DNA of 64,000 nt from Malaciobacter pacificus (GTDB lineage Bacteria > Campylobacterota > Campylobacteria > Campylobacterales > Arcobacteraceae): contig NZ_CP035928.1 of the NCBI RefSeq assembly GCF_004214795.1, forward strand, positions 2,356,001 to 2,420,000. Reading direction: 5' to 3'. Under the pieces are notes generated by a model. The model was not told the DNA's origin. It made no database searches and worked only from the letters and a program-made list of their open reading frames with translations. Positions 63,975 through 64,000 of this stretch are shown here, in pieces (positions within the stretch are counted from its first letter, which is position 1; the number at the start of each line of letters is the position of its first letter). A program made the translations under genes and the position numbers.

Positions 63975-64000
63975 ATATAAATGAAAAATATATTATGCCA
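63971..64000 (+). CDS. Start of a further gene of the Mla operon (cut by window end)
   Basis: An ATG at 63971 overlaps the lipoprotein stop by four bases (ATGA) and stays open for the ten codons left, encoding MNINEKYIMP. The spacing pattern is that of the rest of the operon. The function cannot be told. Confidence 0.5.
   Translation, partial: MNINEKYIMP

Noticed and set aside
1-64000. tRNA, rRNA, riboswitch, phage attachment site or replication origin
   Set aside because: Nothing with the expected folds or conserved sequences was recognised in any gap; most gaps are under 200 bp.

Overview
The window is AT-rich and carries a Campylobacterota gene repertoire: CcoG, GlnD, a TTG/ATG start mix, tightly overlapping genes and small cytoplasmic or 7TM histidine kinases paired with OmpR-type regulators. 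The closest fit is a marine member of the Arcobacteraceae. This is inferred from gene content and protein style, not from a marker gene. I saw no rRNA, tRNA or CRISPR.

Left part (1-23350), mostly chromosomal housekeeping. It opens with the 3' end of an NtrC/Fis-like regulator and glnD. Next come a MerR regulator coupled to a three-domain MFS-acyltransferase-acyl-ACP ligase (Aas type), a SulP transporter-UspA-lipoprotein operon, ccoG and a two-component pair. A nine-gene arsenic/oxyanion resistance operon follows (arsR, a gamma-glutamylcyclotransferase-like gene, arsB, mntP, two arsC-type reductases, chrA, a DUF318 permease and a mini-thioredoxin), and then a tautomerase, a beta-hydroxyacid dehydrogenase and transketolase.

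Centre (22526-54955), a type I secretion and giant adhesin locus read on the minus strand: TolC-family outer-membrane protein with a C-terminal SPOR domain, ABC exporter with a degenerate C39-like domain, HlyD-type adaptor, a previously uncalled 58-residue ORF, and an 8261-residue RTX adhesin. The adhesin has an N-terminal retention-like module with a LapG-type di-alanine site, Calx-beta units, 32 tandem copies of a 105-residue Ig-like domain (315 bp each, identical at DNA level as far as can be read apart from one base), a block of probable ligand-binding domains, a 58-residue RTX super-repeat and a C-terminal secretion signal. A histidine kinase lies just after the adhesin and a response regulator just before the secretion genes, so the locus is bracketed by a possible two-component pair. 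The small ORF is the most unusual item: its product aligns without gaps to the extreme C-terminus of the adhesin, and it ends 14 bases before the adhesin start codon.

Right part (54956-64000). A 1.5-kb IS element has been interrupted by an intact IS3-family element with 3-bp target duplication. Beyond it lie the 3' stub of an outer-membrane beta-barrel gene and a patatin-like gene whose reading frame is broken at the oxyanion-hole motif. An apparently intact overlapping operon follows: DUF2238 membrane protein, AI-2E family permease, STAS-MlaE permease, MlaF ATPase, MlaD, an auxiliary lipoprotein and the start of one more gene. It probably moves phospholipids between the membranes.
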